This document shows positions 46,041 through 57,400 of a DNA stretch of 64,000 nucleotides, one piece after another. Where the stretch lies: NCBI GenBank assembly GCA_024345305.1, contig BRON01000012.1:496001-560000 (forward strand). The letters are read 5' to 3'. This DNA comes from Mrakia gelida (lineage: Eukaryota; Basidiomycota; Tremellomycetes; Cystofilobasidiales; Mrakiaceae). A program made the position numbers and the translations under genes. The number at the start of each line of letters is the position of its first letter. Position 1 is the first letter of the stretch. The notes under the pieces were generated by a model, which was not told the origin of the DNA, did not search any database, and worked only from the letters and a program-made list of their open reading frames with translations.

Positions 46041-46575
46041 CCCACGTCTCTTCCCTTTCTTCCCTCTTAACGAACCGCCGCTCGCTCTCCGTAATCGACT
46101 TGCTCTCTCTCACTCGCACCCAAAGATACCCCAGTCACGACCCCCTCCCTCTTGCTTCTTCTATCGTTAGTTTCTCTATGTGTTTTTTGATCTGGTTTCG
46201 TTTCGCTCTTACATAACGACTTTTGGGGTTGAGGATGCCGAAGCCAGGGATGAAAGGACTCGTTCTTCGCTTTGAGTGGGAGAGAAAGGGAGAGAGAGAG
46301 AGCGAACAAGATGAACATGCGATCACCTCGCTTCGCTAGCGCTACGATATCTAAGAGCGGGCGAAGCGTGCCTGTGCTTGCGAGGGCAAAGGAAGGGTGA
46401 GTGGGAGAGAGATGTCAGCGTTTCGTCGAGCTCATCATTTTCCTCCCTTCTTTCTCCTCTCACCCTGCTGTCCCTCCCCAGCTCACCCGCGCCAGCGCCG
46501 CCCAGACGAAAAGTTCAACCCAGAGAGCCTCGGAACTCACCTGATCAATCAAGAAACCCTTCCCAAACTCAAGCT
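46041..46575. other. convergent intergenic region with a probable 3' UTR intron
   Basis: About 535 bases between CNB1 and the small mitochondrial-type gene. On the minus strand a GTGAGTTCC donor (46541) pairs with a GCTGAC branch near 46415 and a CAAG acceptor near 46380, after the small gene's stop codon. This suggests an intron in its 3' untranslated region. No gene is seen here. Confidence 0.5.
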
Positions 46576-47104
46576 CTACTTCCTGCCTGCAGGAGGAGGA
46601 GTAATCTTGCCCTGACTCCCCATCACGTCCTCCGCCGACCCCGCTGGAGGAACCGTAGGCGCAGAACCCGCTGGGGGAACCGTAGGCGTAGGACCGAGGG
46701 TCAGCCAGCTCTCGCGAGGTTGGAGGGCCATGATGGACTGCGAAAGGAACGCACGAACGAAGGAAGGCGAAAGGGGAGGAGAGGGGAGGGAAGAGTGTGA
46801 GCTCGAACGAACACGAAGCGAAGGAGGGATGGGATGGGGAGGGTTGGACGAACAGCTAAGGAGAGGACAGCTCCTACGATCAACTGCATTGCATCAAACA
46901 CGAAAGAGACAAACCGAAACCAGAGTGTCAGCGAAGGCGAGGGGAAACGAAAGGACGGAGGGCAAAGCGAGCGAGCTCATCAAAACGAACCAAAGGTCCC
47001 ATGTTCCTTTCTATCCAAGTGGATCGATCGACTTGGTAGGAGCGCTGTTGCAGACGAGCCAGAGGTGGGGAGCGGAGGAGGGTGCGGGTGGAGGAGCGGA
47101 GCAT
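46576..47104 (-). CDS. small single-pass, mitochondrial-type protein with a duplicated PTVPPAGSA repeat
   Basis: Three exons (46991-47104, 46854-46883, 46576-46737) give 101 residues. The N-terminus MLRSSTRTLLRSPPLARLQQ is a typical mitochondrial targeting sequence with repeated Arg and no acids, followed by RSYQVDRSTWIERN. A hydrophobic segment GPLLIVGAVLSLASIMAL is completed by the 30-nt middle exon and looks like one inner-membrane helix. The C-terminal half reads QPRESWLTLGPTPTVPPAG and contains PTVPPAGSA twice in tandem, encoded by about 27-nt repeats. I do not recognise the family. Size and layout recall small accessory subunits of respiratory complexes or ATP synthase, but no motif decides this. 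All introns are canonical, so it should be a real gene. Confidence 0.7.
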
Positions 47105-47803
47105 GGTGAGAGTGTGAATGAGGAAGGGAGAGGGCAGAGGGGGAGGGGAGGGAGGGAGGGAGGGAGAGGAGGAAGGAGCGAAAAGGGTGAGCTTCGATTT
47201 GAGGATGGAGCGAGGGGGGGATGACGAGTTTTGAGGTTGGAGAAGAGGAAGTTTTTCTCGCGGGATCAGAACGGATGAAGAAGCTGGCTTTGAGTATCCA
47301 AAAATCAAGAAGAGGCGAATTTACTCACCGAAAAAGGGAAGAGAGAGGACGAAGCGAAGCGAGCTCGCCTCTTCTTCCTTCGAACGTCCATCAACTCCTT
47401 CTCCTCCCTTCCCTTCCCTTCTTCCTCCCATGGCCACGACCTCGACATCTCGCAAAACATAAAATCAGAGTAAGGAGGTATCATGATACAACTAGAACGA
47501 ACACCGGGGACTGTCTTGAGGAGGTTGCTCTTGAACGCGACGACGGACGACGACGGAGGAGGACTACAGGGACGCCGACTGGAGTGAAAGGTCCGAAGAA
47601 AAATGAACATCAGCTCGTATGCTTCCCGCAGATCTAGACGCGGGGCGGACTGCCAGGCGAAACGGGACGAACTCACGGAGGGGGGGAAACGCGAGACGCG
47701 ACTGACGGATCAAAGCTCATTTCAAGACCTTGCTGAAGTGCTCTGCAAGTCCGAAAAAGGCAAGCGTGAGCAACCAAGACCTAAAGCACCTCTCCGACGA
47801 CCT
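47105..47803. other. intergenic between F-box-like gene B and the small mitochondrial gene
   Basis: About 700 bases between two minus-strand genes. A (GGGA)n run at 47145-47170 lies in the presumed leader of the small gene. The minus-strand open frame at 47305-47676 has no recognisable domain and contains intron-like signals (GTGAGTTCG near 47675), so it is more likely 3' untranslated sequence of the F-box-like gene. Confidence 0.45.
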
Positions 47804-48866
47804 CTAGTAAGGAATGTAGAACTGACCAGTGAGCTCTGCGAGCTGTTGAGCACTGCGACGCGCCGCCTGTCCGAGGGTGGGTGCATCCTCGACATCTCCT
47901 CCCTCTTCCCTCAACCGCACCAGCTTTTCCGTCTCCTCCATCTCCAACAACTTCACCCTCTCCTCCCATGCAGGTGCGTCCTTAGACCACTGGCTTCCTG
48001 CGTGGCGAGGAGCGTGTTCCACGAGCAGTCGAATGATGTCCCTCGTCTTCTGAAAATCGACGATGGCGGAATAGAGTTCGGCGAGGACGATGCATTCGAC
48101 GCCGAGAGGTGGGACAAGGGAGGGGGTAGCTAGAGTGGTGAGGTTGAGGATGATGGTGTAGTAAATTTGAAGGGCCCACGACGTCACTCGAACTGAAAGG
48201 GGAGAACGAAGAGGCGAAGGGATGAGCGCGAGTTCTGAACGTTTCCAGCTTTCGAGGAGGTAAGATTGAAACGAGTGGAGCTCACTGATGTCGTCTCGTG
48301 AAGATATCCTGGAACCATCCGAAAAGCTCCCCGGTTGGAGCAGCTTAAGGAGGGTAGGGGCGCTGAAGCCTCCAAAGACGACGCTCGACTCTGCCTTCAT
48401 TCCGCCGAAAGCGAAATCGAGGTGGAGACGGGGCCACTGAGGTTGAGGCTGAGGTGCTCCTTCAGCGATCTGCTTGAGGAGGATGACATCGGGTTCGATC
48501 TTGAAGGTGAGGCGGCGGACGCTCTTGAGGGAGAGAAAGGAGGAGAGGCGAGGGAGTGACGGATGAGGGGGTCGGTTTTGTCGAGCGTCTGTATAGGGCG
48601 AAGAGCAGGTCAGCTTCTGGTTACAAGGCGGCAAGGGACACTTCAGGGTGTTCAAGTCTCACCATTCTCTGTAGAACTCGGCTGAGCTGCTTTTGGTCGC
48701 AGATCCAGACGTGTTCGTTGAGGAGGGGACCAGCGATGGACAGGCATCCGAAGGAGACGAGACACCAGGTGTGGAGGGTTGAGTCCGAGTCGAAGGATTC
48801 GTGGATGATGAGGTTGATGATCTCGATGGGAATGATCTTGGAGAGAGAGAAGGAACGAAGTCGCAT
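47804..48866 (-). CDS. F-box-like protein B, paralogue of the gene at 40.0-41.4 kb, with a one-base frame break
   Basis: Start at 48866 (MRLRSFSLSKIIPIEIINLI). The F-box-like N-terminus IPIEIINLIIHESF and WCLVSFGCLSIAGPLL parallel gene A closely. The intron after VLQRM is at the same position in both. The second exon begins TLDKTDPLIRH in the spliced frame, but the conserved LPRLSSFLSLKSVRRLTFK is one base out of frame at about 48557. Relative to gene A one base is missing. The rest reads HLDFAFGG, LLKLLQPGS, WALQIYYTIILNL, a helical C-terminus and ends LTGQFYIPY. So the copy is either disrupted or carries a sequence error. Function, if any, would be substrate recruitment to SCF; this is inference. 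Confidence 0.55.
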
Positions 48867-49524
48867 GTTGGAAGGAGGAGGCGGGGGTGGTAGGTGAAGG
48901 GAAGGAGGCGAAGGTGAGCTCGAATGGAAGGACGGGCGGCGGCAAGAGGAGTCAGATTTTGGCTCCGAGAAAATTTCCTGACTCTGAGAGGTCAACGATT
49001 CAGACAATACCTATCCAAAAACGTCGTTGAGCGTTTTTCCTCTTCCAAAATGACGCTGTCGGCAAGGGAAACTGGGCGGGAGGGGAGCGAGCTCGCGTTT
49101 CGTTGAGCTCGTCCCTTCCTCCACTCCCACCCTCTTACAGCCTTCCTCCTTCCACTTCTCGCAGCATACATCCCGGCCGCTCTCATCTAGGACAGGAGAG
49201 ACAGGGCATTAGCTCCTCTCTTCGCGACTAAATCTTCGTCCACAGCCGTTGTGAGTGCTTCCTCCCCTTCCCTTCGTCGGAGTCGCGTCCCTTCCTCGTC
49301 CCTTCTTTCGTCGAGCTCATTTCCGTCCCTATTCCTCTCCTTTTTGGCAGCATATACCTCTCCAGGTCAGAATTAATGTCTTCTCTTCATACGAGCACGC
49401 TTGAAGGCTGACTTTCTTCTTCCTCTCGTCGTCCTCAGCTTCCTCCTTCGACTCCACCTCTCCTTCCTTCGTCCCGAGCTGGTCTCCTCCCCCTTCCTCC
49501 TTCCCTTTCCTTCCTCCCATCAGC
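48867..49524. promoter_or_regulatory. divergent promoter and spliced leader of the disordered-protein gene
   Basis: About 660 bases. On + there are two leader introns: 49251-49350 (GTGAGTGCTT to TTTTTGGCAG) and 49366-49438 (GTCAGAATT, GCTGAC, CCTCAG). They flank a 15-nt non-coding exon CATATACCTCTCCAG (49351-49365). The coding start follows at 49525. The left part is the promoter of F-box-like gene B. Confidence 0.6.
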
Positions 49525-52500
49525 ATGTCCTCCAACAAGAAGTCGTCCTCGAAGGAGCCTACCAAATCGAAATCCAAGCCCGGAGTGGGAAGTCGAAAAG
49601 CTCATCATGCCATGGAACAGCAGTCCATCAGCAACTTCCTCATCCGACCGTCCGCCACTCCTCAAAGCTCGTCAGACCGTGCATCGAGGGATCGATCGTC
49701 GTTCGGAGGAGGAGCGAGTGGGAGCAGCAGCAGCAAGGGGAGGTCGTTAGCTTCTTCTGCAGGTCCTGGTGGGAAGAAGAGCGCCGTCTCAGCCGTGAAG
49801 GAGAGGGATCGAGGAGGAGGAGGAGGAGGGAGCTCGAGGTCGTCGCCGTCGCTCTCTCGTTCCACAGGACCCTCCTCGCTCGCATCAGGATCCAAGAACC
49901 CTTCGTCGTCGGATGGGAAGAGGAGGAGGGAGGTGGGATCTGCTGGGTTGGATGTCAAGGGAAAAGGGAAGGCGAGGGAGATCATCGAGCTCGACGACTC
50001 GGACGACGACAAGGTCAAGAAGGAGGAGAACGACGCATCGGACCTCGAGGAAATCTACGAACCTCCACTCAAGAAGAGACAACGACTCTCAGCTCTCCCA
50101 CTTCCCACCTCAAAGAAAGCTCCCACCTCCAGGCATCGCCCATCCTCCTCTCCGACCAACTCCTCGCCACCACCATCCACGACCATCCTCGCTCTCCCTC
50201 CCGAGAAGAAGTCCCATCGATCGAGAAACGATCCCCCTCCATCACCACCACCACCAGCAGCATCTTACTACCCATCTTTCTCACCTTCCCGAGACCTCAG
50301 CCCTCCTCGCTACCCTCACGACCGTCCAGCCTTCCGCTCGTCTCCTCCTCAGCTCAGCGCCTCCCTCGCCCCTTACCTCCCAGCCAACCATCCCTCTCCC
50401 ACCTCTCTCTACCGACCTGCATCCACCCAGGAAATGGAGGAAGCCAACCTTCTCACAGGTCTCAAGGACGACGACGCCGGGGAGCTTAAACGACTGAGGC
50501 GCCCTCGTCCGGACTGGGAAACCGACGCAGGCTTCGCGGAAAGGAAGGAGCTGCTGAGGGTCCTCGAGGAGGAGCTTGCTTTGAAGAGCGTGAACAACTC
50601 GATGCGACCGACGATCAGAGGGGTTTTGGGAGCGGGAGGAGCGAGGTACATCGAGGCACAGAGACGAGCAGCGGAGGAACAAAGGGAGGCGGAGAGGAGG
50701 GAGAAGGAGAGGAAAGAGCAGCAGAGGGAGGAGAGGGAACGAGAACGACAGGCTAAGAAGATGAGGACGGCAGAGCCTCGCTCGGATCGTCAGGACGCGT
50801 CGCCATCCGTACCATCTCTTCCTGGTCCTTCGAGGAACGTTCATCAACGCGACGAAGCTCCTACCTCCACCTCCACCCTCTCCTCGTCGCGTCGACATCC
50901 CGCTTCGCGACCTCGACACAACCCTCCACCCTTCTCCCTCGCATCTACTCCCATTCAACAACAAGATCGAATTGCTTCTCCTTTCATGCCTCCTCCACCT
51001 CGTCGACGTCCAGCACCACCATCCCCACCCATGGAAGAACTTTTCTCCCTCACCGAGTCTCAGTTCGCTCCTCTCGCCGATCCTCCTCCTCGACCAGCCA
51101 ACGAATCACCCTCTCCCTCGCCTTCACCACCTCCTGTCCCAATCCCTGCTCAACCCGCACAGAATCGTCTTCCTCCTCCTCCTCCTCGTCCTCAACTCCA
51201 ACATCCTTCCTCGGACGGTGTCGGAGAGTCGCAGTGGTCAGCACACGACTACTACAACCCGGATCCACCCCGAAACCCCTTCGTCGACCATCCCATCCCT
51301 CTATCAGACCTCCTACCCATCAACCCAACCATCGCAGGGATGGACATCCCCGATCCAGAAGAGTACGAGACTCAGTTCGGAAGGGATGGGATTCCTGAGA
51401 GCCAGTACGGAGAGTCGGCGGCTGGATGGAGTGCCTTCGAGGCCGTTCACGTCCATCGACCAGAGAGGATCTTCGAGGAGGATCCCAGTCGAAGCATCGG
51501 AGAAGGGAGCAAGGTCGGAGGAGCTGGAGACGCAGGAGAGGAAACCTCGAGGGACGTCGCGTCGGACGATCGCTCGTCGGCTACCGAGAACCCTCCCCAG
51601 CAGGACTCGTCCCAAACCCAACCTTCCTCGTCGCAAACCCAAATCGAATCAGCTCTTCGCCAACCTGTCTCGCCGGACGTCTCTGCTTCGCGGGTCCTCG
51701 TCGAAGCAACTCCCTCTCCAACTTCAGGTCGATCCTCCTCTCCCCCTCGAGACGCTTCTCTCCCTCCTCGCTCCTCGGTCATCAAACCTCGACCTCCCCT
51801 TCAACCCAGACAGCTCACTCTCCTTCATCAACGAGAGCCCTCGTCGCCCTCTCAGGACCCATCGAGCGGAGAATCCATCGCCTTCCTCGACCGTTCGCCA
51901 GGATCGATCCCCGTTCGAGAGTTCACCGTCGCCAAGGACGACAGCTCGTCAGGACCTGGATCGTCGGGGATCGATGAGCTCGAGGATCAGGAAATGACTC
52001 CGAGAGGGAAGGAGGCGAGAAGGGCAATGCTGGAAGAGCTTGAAGGGGAAGGGTTCAAGGTTCGTCTTCCGGTCTCGTCGCGTCTGATCCGAGCTCGTTC
52101 TGTGATGCTGAACTTTCGCGCTTCCTTCTCTCTTGCAGGAACCGGAAGTACGAGCAGAGGTGACTCCTACGAGCAAGAAACTCGCCGAGCTCTTCAATGG
52201 ATCGAACAAGGTGCCTCGCGTGAGTCATCAGCTGGACCGTATTCCCAGTTCGGACGCGTTTTGACCTTTCCCTGCTTTTGTCTCTCGCAGGTCGGTTCTC
52301 GCTCTCAAGACCAACGATCTCCCGTCACATCTCGAACAGGCTCTCTCATGGGACCTCCAGCACCTCCTTCTCCCACCTCTCCTCGCAAAGCACCAGCCTC
52401 TCCCTCCAAGTCGACGAACACCTCTCCTCTTGAATGCTCCCCTCTTCGACCTCCGTCCCTCCAATCTCCCTTCCGAGCCGGACCCTACCACCATCAGCCC

Positions 52501-53911
52501 AAGCCGCAGACACCAGAGGAAGACGACGACGACGAGATCGTTCCAGAAACCCAATCCGAATCACCAGCAGCTCGTCCCTTCGTCGACATCAAGTCCCTCA
52601 AGCCCAAGCGACCTGCTCCCTTCAAACCCGTCCTCTCACCCGTCGTCGCCTCAGGATCCGTCGCGTCAAGCTCGAAACCACGAACTTCTCTGCCCTCAGG
52701 CTTCTCTGGATCTCAATTCGCTGGCCTTTCGACAGCAGACGACGAACCCAACGACGCTCCTTCGACCTCGACTTCGACGACGAACGCCCGTTCGAAACCT
52801 CCTCCTCCCAAGTCGACGTCCGCACCTCTCACGTCATCGAAGCTCACGGAGCATGGATTCTCTGTCAAGCTCGTCCGACGGCCTCTGGACCGAGGAGCGA
52901 GATCGGAGGACGAGGACGTGTCTGCCAGCGACGACGACGACGACGACGTAGGAGGGTCGGGAGCAGCTCCTCTGAGTGTCGACAAGGGGAAAGGGAAGGA
53001 GAAGGAGAAGTCCAGTCCATACGGACTCGGTGGGAAGGTCCTCAAACGCGTCCCAAGTCCACCTCCTCTCTCGGCCGTCAAGCCAGCTCCTCTCCGACGC
53101 CACAACGCTCTTCGTCCTCCCATCTCCTACTCTCCTCAGTTCCTCGACAGCCAATCATCCTCTCCTCCCGAACAACAACTCCTCCCACCGAGCTCCAACC
53201 CTTTCGTCGCCGCGGATCAGCAGGACGACGCGTCCGACAACGAATCCCACGTCTCCTCCTCCCAAACCCAACTCCTCTCGTCCCTCCCACGACGAAGAGT
53301 CGCTCAAGATCACGGCCAAGCAGCAGGACCATCGTTACCGTCGTCGTTGGGTCGCCGTCGCGTCGAACCTCGAGATCCTCAAGCGGATGATGACGAGGAG
53401 GACGAGCGAGTTCCCTCGTCTCAGGCCGACGACGTCGCAGGTCCATCTCCTTTCGTGCCTCGAAGTGGCCTCGTCGAGGAGAAGGACGGTCAAGGGTACG
53501 AGACAGACGATTCGGAGAGGGTTCCAGCCTCGGACGCGTCACCTTCGCCTCTCAGCTTCAGGTTCGTTCGATCTCCTTCTCTCCTTCGTCTCCTTCACGC
53601 GACCTGACCTCCCTCTCTTTTGATTCTTTCACAGAACCGTCAAGATCCGAGAAGCTGCTCGTCGACAGCAACGAGCTCCGTCTCCTGCCTCGGACGACGA
53701 GGAAGACGACGACGAGGAGGATGAGGAGGAGGGAGATACAACCATCGTCCAAGCCGACATCCCACACACTCAAGTCGGATCTTCCTCCTCCGCTTCGTCG
53801 TCTTCAGGAATGGGCGTCGGGACTCTCGTGGCGGAGAAGTGGGGAAGGATGCAGGATCTTCTCCTCTCTAGCAGTAGTACCAGCGAACAAGGATCAGGCT
53901 CGTTTTCGTAG
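49525..53911 (+). CDS. large, mostly disordered protein with SQ/TQ cluster and PIP-box-like motif
   Basis: Start at ATG 49525; introns lie near 52.06-52.14, 52.22-52.29 and 53.56-53.63 kb; stop at 53911. The product is about 1,400 residues, nearly all Ser, Pro, Arg, Asp and Glu. Near residue 32 is QQSISNFL, one residue short of a PIP box (QxxIxxFF). A charged coiled-coil-like region follows (ETDAGFAERKELLRVLEEEL to EREREREAKK-like, near 50.5-50.76 kb). Many SQ/TQ sites occur: ESQFAPL, ESQWSAH, ETQFGRD, ESQYGES, SSQTQIES, PETQSES, GSQFAGL and SSQTQLLSS. These are the consensus of ATM/ATR kinases. The C-terminus is acidic. No known domain is recognised. A DNA-damage or replication role is a guess from the motifs only. 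Confidence 0.75.
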
Positions 53912-54494
53912 TTCAGTTTCCCTCATGCATTTTTCCCGTTCATATTCTTGCTTTTCACGACGACTCTTCACGACGATGACTTCTTTCGAACGACGAGCGA
54001 GTGTGTGTGTGAGAGAGATGATAGAATAACATAATCGTGTATCGATGTTGTGCAATCAAGAAAGAAGAAGCGAGAGAGAGACGAGAGCGAGAGTGGGAAG
54101 TGTACGAGTGAGTCGAGAGTTGGGAAAAAATGCCCGGGGACCATAGGAAGTAAGTAAAGTAAGGTGCGTGTGTGAGAGAAACGGCAGAGGAGAGGGGAGA
54201 GACACAAAGGCAGAACCTGAGAACGAAGAGAGATGCAACCCAGAACGAAGAGAAGCGAAGGGAAAGAGGGAAAACCAGTAGACCTGCAAGGTTAGAACCG
54301 AACGAAAGGAAAGGAAAATGAGAACCAAAAGATGAACGAAACGAAAGCTGGGGAAGGGTAGTCTAGTATAGAAAGATGGTACGAAGGTAAAAGAGAGGGG
54401 TATCGAAGATGCTGAAAGAAGACGAGAAGAAGAAAATACAGATACCCCCTCCTACTCCGAGGACCACGACCGACGACCACCCTCCCCCACGCCA
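53912..54494. other. convergent intergenic region
   Basis: About 580 bases between the disordered-protein gene (+) and SSK1 (-). Purine-rich with GAGAGA and GTGTGTGTGA runs near 54000-54190. Consistent with two 3' untranslated regions; no gene is seen. Confidence 0.55.
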
Positions 54495-57400
54495 TCAACC
54501 TGACCCTGACGGCTCAGGTGATCCGGATCCGTGTCCGTGACCCATCGGCGAACGAGAGGTGGGAGTTGGGTCTGCGTCGTCGTCGTCCTGAATCTCGAAG
54601 GTCGGCGAGGGCTTGACCGTTTTCGAGGACGAGTTGGAGTCGGCTCGTTTCTCCTCGAGCGCTGCTGGGATGTGAGGAGGTTGGGGGGTGAACTCGTTGC
54701 AGAGCCGAGGAGGAGATGGACGCGAAGGGGAGTCGGTTGGTTCGGGGTTGGGCCAGATGGGAGGAGGGTTCTCGCCGACCTGGGGAAAACGACGCGTCGA
54801 GGTTAGTTCGAGTTCCGAAGGAACGAAGGTTGAGTCAAGAGAAGGAAGACTCACAGGAGTAGTAACGAACTGAAGCGAAGCGATCGACTGAGTGCTCGAA
54901 GCAGCTCGTCTCCTTCCTCCCAGCACGATCGGGTACCCAAGCTTATCCCTCATCGTCTCCTGCCTCTGCTCCTCCGCCGCTCGCTCGAGATGCTGCTGAA
55001 GAGCTTCGGATCCACTGACGGGTACGTTGGCGAGCGTCGAAGCTGGGACAGCGTCATCGTTGATGGGAGAGGGAGGTCGATCGGGAAGGACCTCTTGAGC
55101 GGGCATCGTCCCTGGAGGAGCGAGTGGGACGTCCGGTTTCGAAGGCGAGGAGGGAGAGCTGAGCGGGCTCTTCTCTCCGTCGACGAACGAGTGAGGTGTC
55201 GGCTGCTGGACGTGGATATCCGGACCTGTGGGAGTCTCCGAAGGTAGAGGTGGAGTGGGAGGAGTGGCAGTGGAATCCGAGGGAGGGACGAGGGGAGGGG
55301 AGGTTGCTGGCTTGGGAGACGTTCGTCCTGGTCCTCGATCGATCTTGAGACGACTTCGAAGAGCTCGAGCCTGCATGTCTGCTCCGACTCCGAATCCTTT
55401 GGCAGCGTCCGAGACCTCGGCCTTGGGATCGGCTCCTCTCCATCGTCTCCAACCGTCGAAGTCGATCAATGCCTGCGAGGGAAAGAACGAAGGGAAAACG
55501 AAGGTGAGTCACTGCTCGACGCGCGGAAAGGAAGAGCTCGTCGAACTGAGAGAGGAACGAGACTCACCTGCATCGATCCCCATTCGACGATCTTCTTCTC
55601 GAGCCACTTCAGTGACACGGGCTTGGTGAGGAAGTCGTTGCAACCAGCAGCGAGAGCGGAGACTCGATCACTCTGCAGCGAGGAAGCCGTAAGAGCGACG
55701 ATGATGACCGACGACCTGAACGGCGACGTTGGGATGGCCTCGACCGACGGAGAGGGAGTTCGAACGATCTCGGAGGTAGGGGTGGAAGGGAAGACTCCGA
55801 TGTTGTGCTGCTTCTCGAGTTTTCGGATCTCCCGAGTCGCTTCGATTCCGTCCATCACTGGGAGTTGGATATCCATCTGCACGAACGGAGAGATTGGATG
55901 AGAGAGATGTCAGTTCGAGAAGGTCGAGAAGAGAAGAAGAAGAGGAGAGGAGAGAGGAAGGGGACGAACCAAGATGAGATGGAATCCACCCGTCTTCCAC
56001 ATCTCCACCGCCTCGAGTCCGTTGTTGGCGACTCCGAACTTGATCTTCTTCTTCTTCATGAACGTCGAGAGAATCGTTTGATTGATGGGGTTATCCTCGA
56101 CGATCAAGACGTTGATAGGAGGAACGATCATCCCGTCGTCCTTCGCCTTCTTCTTCAACTTGTCGCTTCCAGACTTCTTCGACGACTTCTTCACCGTCGT
56201 AGGAGGAGGAGCGGGAACGACCTCCTCGCCTGGAATGGGTTCCTCCGGCTTCGAGTCGGGTCTCGGTGGGGACATGAGAGGAGGGGACTTGAGCGACGAC
56301 GAAGACCCTTCTCTCGGCGAGTGTCCTTGTCGAGGAGTGGTCGACGGTTCCTCGGCTCCTCCTGAGGGTGATCTGGCTCTCGCTCCTCTCCCGCTTCCCG
56401 TTGACGAACGATGAGCGAGAACTCCTGGAGGAGCTGATCCGCTGGAACTCGTCTTCGAACGACTCGCCCTGACCGAGGTGGATGAACCTGAATCGGCTCG
56501 ATCGAGAGGAGCTGCTGATTTGCTGTGAGAGCTCGACTTGCTCTCCTGACTCGGTGTCCGACGAAGACTCCCTCTCGAGGTCGACGAGGGAACGGTTCCT
56601 TTCTTCTCCTCCGAATCGAAGTCGGCCGATCCTGATCCTCGACCGTGGCGAAGGGATCCGTCGCGTCGGGGGCTGAGGGGACTTCCAGGCGTTCCAACGG
56701 GGAGCTCGCTCGCGGACTTCGATCCTCGAGGAGGGAGACCAGGAGGAGGAGATCCAGCTGACTTGATGACGGAGTCGATGCTCGAGACGAAGGTAGCGAT
56801 GGGAGGTCGAGCTGGACCACTCGTTCGTCTCCGTTCCGAGGCTTCCTTGTCGAGCTTGACCGACGAGCGACGCGAGTTGGGTGTCCGCGGTGGAGGATCG
56901 AAGAACATCCCCATCGGCATCCCATCTGGACTCTGGATGAGCATTCCTGATCGAGCTGACTGTCCGAACTTGGTTGCTGTATCGGCGAGGAAGTCAATGG
57001 GGTTGGAGATGTCGGGGGAAGGGATGGCGAGGTGAAGACTTCCTCCGTCGAGGGCGCCGACGACGGGAGCTCGAGAGAGGGGACCGCTCGTGCTGGCCGA
57101 CATGTTCCCAGCCGAGACTGCTCTCGAGCCAGGTAGACGAGATGCTTCGTCGCTGTCGTCCTTGGGCGAGGAAGAGGTTGGAGGAGGAGGGGTAGGGAAG
57201 TAGGAGAAGCCTGAGCCGTAGTTGCCCGAGGGAGAGAGAGGGGAGGTGGCGATGGGAGTGAAGTAGGGGTCGACGACGGGACGATGGACTGCTGTGTGAA
57301 GAGCGGTGAGGAATCGTCGAGGTCCGACGGGTTTGGGGATGACCATGACTTCGGGAAGGGAGTTTGCTGAACCTGGAGTGAGGATGCTTTGGATCGCGTC

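Noticed and set aside
47305..47676. Minus-strand 123-residue open frame
   Set aside because: No recognisable domain, a donor-like site at its start and location just 3' of the F-box-like gene make it more likely untranslated sequence.
49913..52951. Several long open frames overlapping the disordered protein
   Set aside because: Shadows of the 49525 frame, which has the start codon, a spliced leader and consistent exon joins.
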